From: Pseudomonas koreensis
GTDB lineage: Bacteria > Pseudomonadota > Gammaproteobacteria > Pseudomonadales > Pseudomonadaceae
DNA length: 64,000 nt
Direction: 5' to 3'
Assembly: GCF_025447595.1 (NCBI RefSeq)
Contig: NZ_JAOEJU010000014.1
Span: forward strand, 62,001-126,000
In this document: piece by piece, positions 62,126 to 64,000 of the stretch
Layout: every line of letters starts with the position of its first letter
Position numbering within the stretch: position 1 is the stretch's first letter
The notes under the pieces: model-generated
The model's database searches: none
What the model was told of the DNA's origin: nothing
Seen by the model: only the letters and a program-made list of their open reading frames with translations
Made by a program: the position numbers and the translations under genes

Positions 62126-64000
62126 ATGCCATTGCGCCAGCGTCTTGAAAACCTGCCGGTCGGCCAGAAACTGCTGGCCGCCCTGCTGGTGCTGTTGACT
62201 ACTGTGTTACTGGTCGCCAACCTGACCTTCATCAGCGCCGCCTACTACATTTCCCAGGAAAGCATGGCGCCCCAGGCGTTGCAGACCATCGGAAGACTGG
62301 TCTCGAACCCGAGCCTGGTGGCCGAAGCCCTGGAGTCGCCGCAAAGCGCCGAACGCTTGCTCAAGGAACTCAACAGCTATTCGCCACTGCGTGCCGCCGC
62401 GTTGTATGACGGCAAAGGCGAACGTCTGGCGCAGCTGCAACACGGCGACAAACTCAACTTGCCGGAACGCTATCGGCACATCGAAGCCTGGCAACTGACC
62501 GAATTTCGCAGCAACCAACTGATCACCCTGCCCCGCCCCGGCACTGCACCGGGCCACTTGCTTTTAGTGGCCAGCAGCGAGCTGCCAGTGGCCTTCTATA
62601 CCGGCACACTCACAGCGAGTCTGGGGATCCTGATTTTCAGTGTGCTGCTCTGGCTGGTCATCGCCCGGCAGATCAAGCGCCTCATTACCCGGCCGATCCA
62701 TCAACTCGAAGAACTGTCCCGCCAGGTGACCCGCGAAGAAAACTACGCCCTGCGTGCCTCCCGGGGCAATCATGACGAAATCGGTAGCCTCGCCGAAGCG
62801 TTCAACACCATGCTGTCGCGCATCGAGGCTCGGGAGCAGCAACTCAAACGCGCCCGTGACGATTCCCAGGCAGCCTACGATCAGGCGCAGGGTCTGGCGG
62901 AAGAAACCCGCCACACCAACCGCAAGCTGGAACTGGAAGTCCAGGTGCGCAGCAAGATCGAGAAGAAACTCACCGGCTTCCAGAACTACCTCAACAGCAT
63001 CATCGACTCCATGCCCTCAGCGCTGATCGCCCTCGACGAACAGCTCTACGTCACGCAATGGAACCAGGAGGCCAGCGCGCTTTCCGGCACACGGCTGGAC
63101 GAAGCGCTGAACCAGCCGATCTTCCTCGCGTTTGAACCGCTCAAGCCGTTTCTGCCCCAACTCAAGCAGACCGTTGAACAGCATACCGTGGCGAAAATCG
63201 AACGCGTGACCTGGTTCAAGGATGATGAGCCCAAGCATTACGCCCTGACGTTCTATCCGTTGATGGGCGGATCCGGGCGCGGCGTGGTCATCCGGATCGA
63301 CGACATCACCCAGCGCCTGTCCCTGGAAGAAATGATGGTGCAGTCGGAAAAAATGCTCTCGGTCGGTGGCCTCGCCGCCGGCATGGCCCACGAGATCAAC
63401 AACCCGCTCGGGGCGATCCTGCACAACGTGCAGAACATTCGTCGGCGGCTGTCGACGGATCTGCCAAAAAACCTGGAGCAGGCCGAGCAACTGGGCATCG
63501 AACTCGATACCGTGAACCGCTACCTGCAAGGGCGGGAAGTCCCGCAACTGCTCGACGGCATCCAGCAGGCCGGTGCCCGGGCGGCGAAAATCGTCACCCA
63601 CATGCTCAGTTTCAGTCGACGCAGCAACCGCCAGATGGCGCCGTGCGACCTGCCGGCACTGATCGATCAAGCGGTGGAAATCGCCGGCAACGACTTCGAC
63701 CTGGCCATCGGTTTCGATTTCAAGGGACAGGCTATTGTCCGTCAGTTTGACCCGGCGCTGGGCCCCGTGCCGGGCACCGCAAACGAGCTTGAGCAGGTAT
63801 TGCTCAACCTGCTGAAAAACGCCGCGCAGGCCATTCATCAGCGTGAAGACGACAGTGAACCGGGACGGATCATCCTGCGCACCCGACTCAATCCGCCGTG
63901 GGCTGAAATCCAGGTCGAAGACAACGGCATCGGCATGAGCGAGAACGTGCGCAAGCGCACCTTCGAGCCGTTTTTCACCACCAAGGAAATCGGTCAGGGC
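62126..64000 (+). CDS. Membrane sensor histidine kinase (3' end outside window)
   Basis: The visible 625 codons encode TM1 near 16-40 (LLAALLVLLTTVLLVANLTFISAAYY), an extracytoplasmic sensor region, TM2 near 158-182 and HAMP (ITRPIHQLEELSRQVTREENYALRASRGNHDEIGSLAEAFNTMLSRI). A coiled coil, a PAS domain (SIIDSMPSALIALDEQLYVTQWN), HisKA with His422 in GGLAAGMAHEINNPLGAIL and the ATPase N box (NLLKNAAQAI) and G1 (VEDNGIGM) follow. It ends inside FEPFFTTKE. It matches the position of PA4398, a kinase linked to swarming and biofilm in P. aeruginosa. A partner regulator is not in the window. Confidence 0.9.
   Translation, partial: MPLRQRLENLPVGQKLLAALLVLLTTVLLVANLTFISAAYYISQESMAPQALQTIGRLVSNPSLVAEALESPQSAERLLKELNSYSPLRAAALYDGKGERLAQLQHGDKLNLPERYRHIEAWQLTEFRSNQLITLPRPGTAPGHLLLVASSELPVAFYTGTLTASLGILIFSVLLWLVIARQIKRLITRPIHQLEELSRQVTREENYALRASRGNHDEIGSLAEAFNTMLSRIEAREQQLKRARDDSQAAYDQAQGLAEETRHTNRKLELEVQVRSKIEKKLTGFQNYLNSIIDSMPSALIALDEQLYVTQWNQEASALSGTRLDEALNQPIFLAFEPLKPFLPQLKQTVEQHTVAKIERVTWFKDDEPKHYALTFYPLMGGSGRGVVIRIDDITQRLSLEEMMVQSEKMLSVGGLAAGMAHEINNPLGAILHNVQNIRRRLSTDLPKNLEQAEQLGIELDTVNRYLQGREVPQLLDGIQQAGARAAKIVTHMLSFSRRSNRQMAPCDLPALIDQAVEIAGNDFDLAIGFDFKGQAIVRQFDPALGPVPGTANELEQVLLNLLKNAAQAIHQREDDSEPGRIILRTRLNPPWAEIQVEDNGIGMSENVRKRTFEPFFTTKEIGQG

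Overview
The window is a gene-dense, GC-rich stretch of a Pseudomonas chromosome, most likely of the P. fluorescens/P. koreensis type. The evidence is gene content and order: a gts glucose transporter beside edd-glk-gltR-gtrS and a divergent gap; arcD-arcA-arcB-arcC; a GcsR-controlled glycine cleavage operon; and tol-pal/ruv/oprD in the order known from P. aeruginosa. Many REP doublets (REPINs) of the kind common in this group separate the genes. I see no prophage, insertion sequence, CRISPR array or integrated island. Assignments rest on reading the translations and on family knowledge; no database search was possible.

Region 1 (1-12.1 kb) is glucose uptake and the Entner-Doudoroff pathway. 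On the minus strand lie an AGE-family epimerase/isomerase, gtsA, gtsB, gtsC, gtsD and oprB (cut by the window start). Beyond them are gtrS (sensor), gltR (response regulator), glk and edd, with gap reading the other way. OprB and GtsABCD import glucose, Glk phosphorylates it, Edd acts on 6-phosphogluconate, and Gap continues to glycolysis. Two perfect TTGT-N7-ACAA (HexR-type) operators lie between edd and gap. A 27-bp bipartite motif precedes both gtsA and the epimerase, and Crc/Hfq-type AANAANAA motifs precede five of the genes.

Region 2 (13.1-18.9 kb) is an iron-regulated haem-acquisition unit: Fur box, FecI-type sigma factor, FecR-type anti-sigma factor, TonB-dependent receptor with a signalling (STN) domain, haem oxygenase and a DUF454 membrane protein. 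A dCache chemoreceptor and an unusual CaiB/BaiF CoA-transferase with swapped segment order follow (19-22.7 kb).

Region 3 (22.8-31 kb) is the arginine deiminase pathway: two divergent ArcD antiporters (one translationally coupled to an AlkA glycosylase), then arcA, arcB, arcC and a DUF5064 gene.

Region 4 (31-39.2 kb) is glycine/serine catabolism: gcsR, then a sigma-54 promoter with three upstream activator sites and an IHF site, driving gcvH-gcvP-sdaA-gcvT. The glyA2 gene found inside the P. aeruginosa operon is absent here.

Region 5 (39.2-59.5 kb) is mostly housekeeping: a cold-shock protein, an RDD protein, nadA, tRNA-Lys, queE-queC, ybgC-tolQRAB-pal-cpoB, ruvC-ruvA-ruvB, yebC (pmpR), aspS, a FmdB zinc ribbon, an RHH_4 protein, a Dps-like protein, a membrane-anchored cold-shock-domain protein, slyX, a HIT protein and oprD. 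Region 6 (59.5-64 kb) holds mscS, yajQ, a PanE-like reductase and a sensor kinase cut by the window end. It resembles the P. aeruginosa PA4394-PA4398 neighbourhood, so 59.4-59.6 kb is a rearrangement junction relative to that species.
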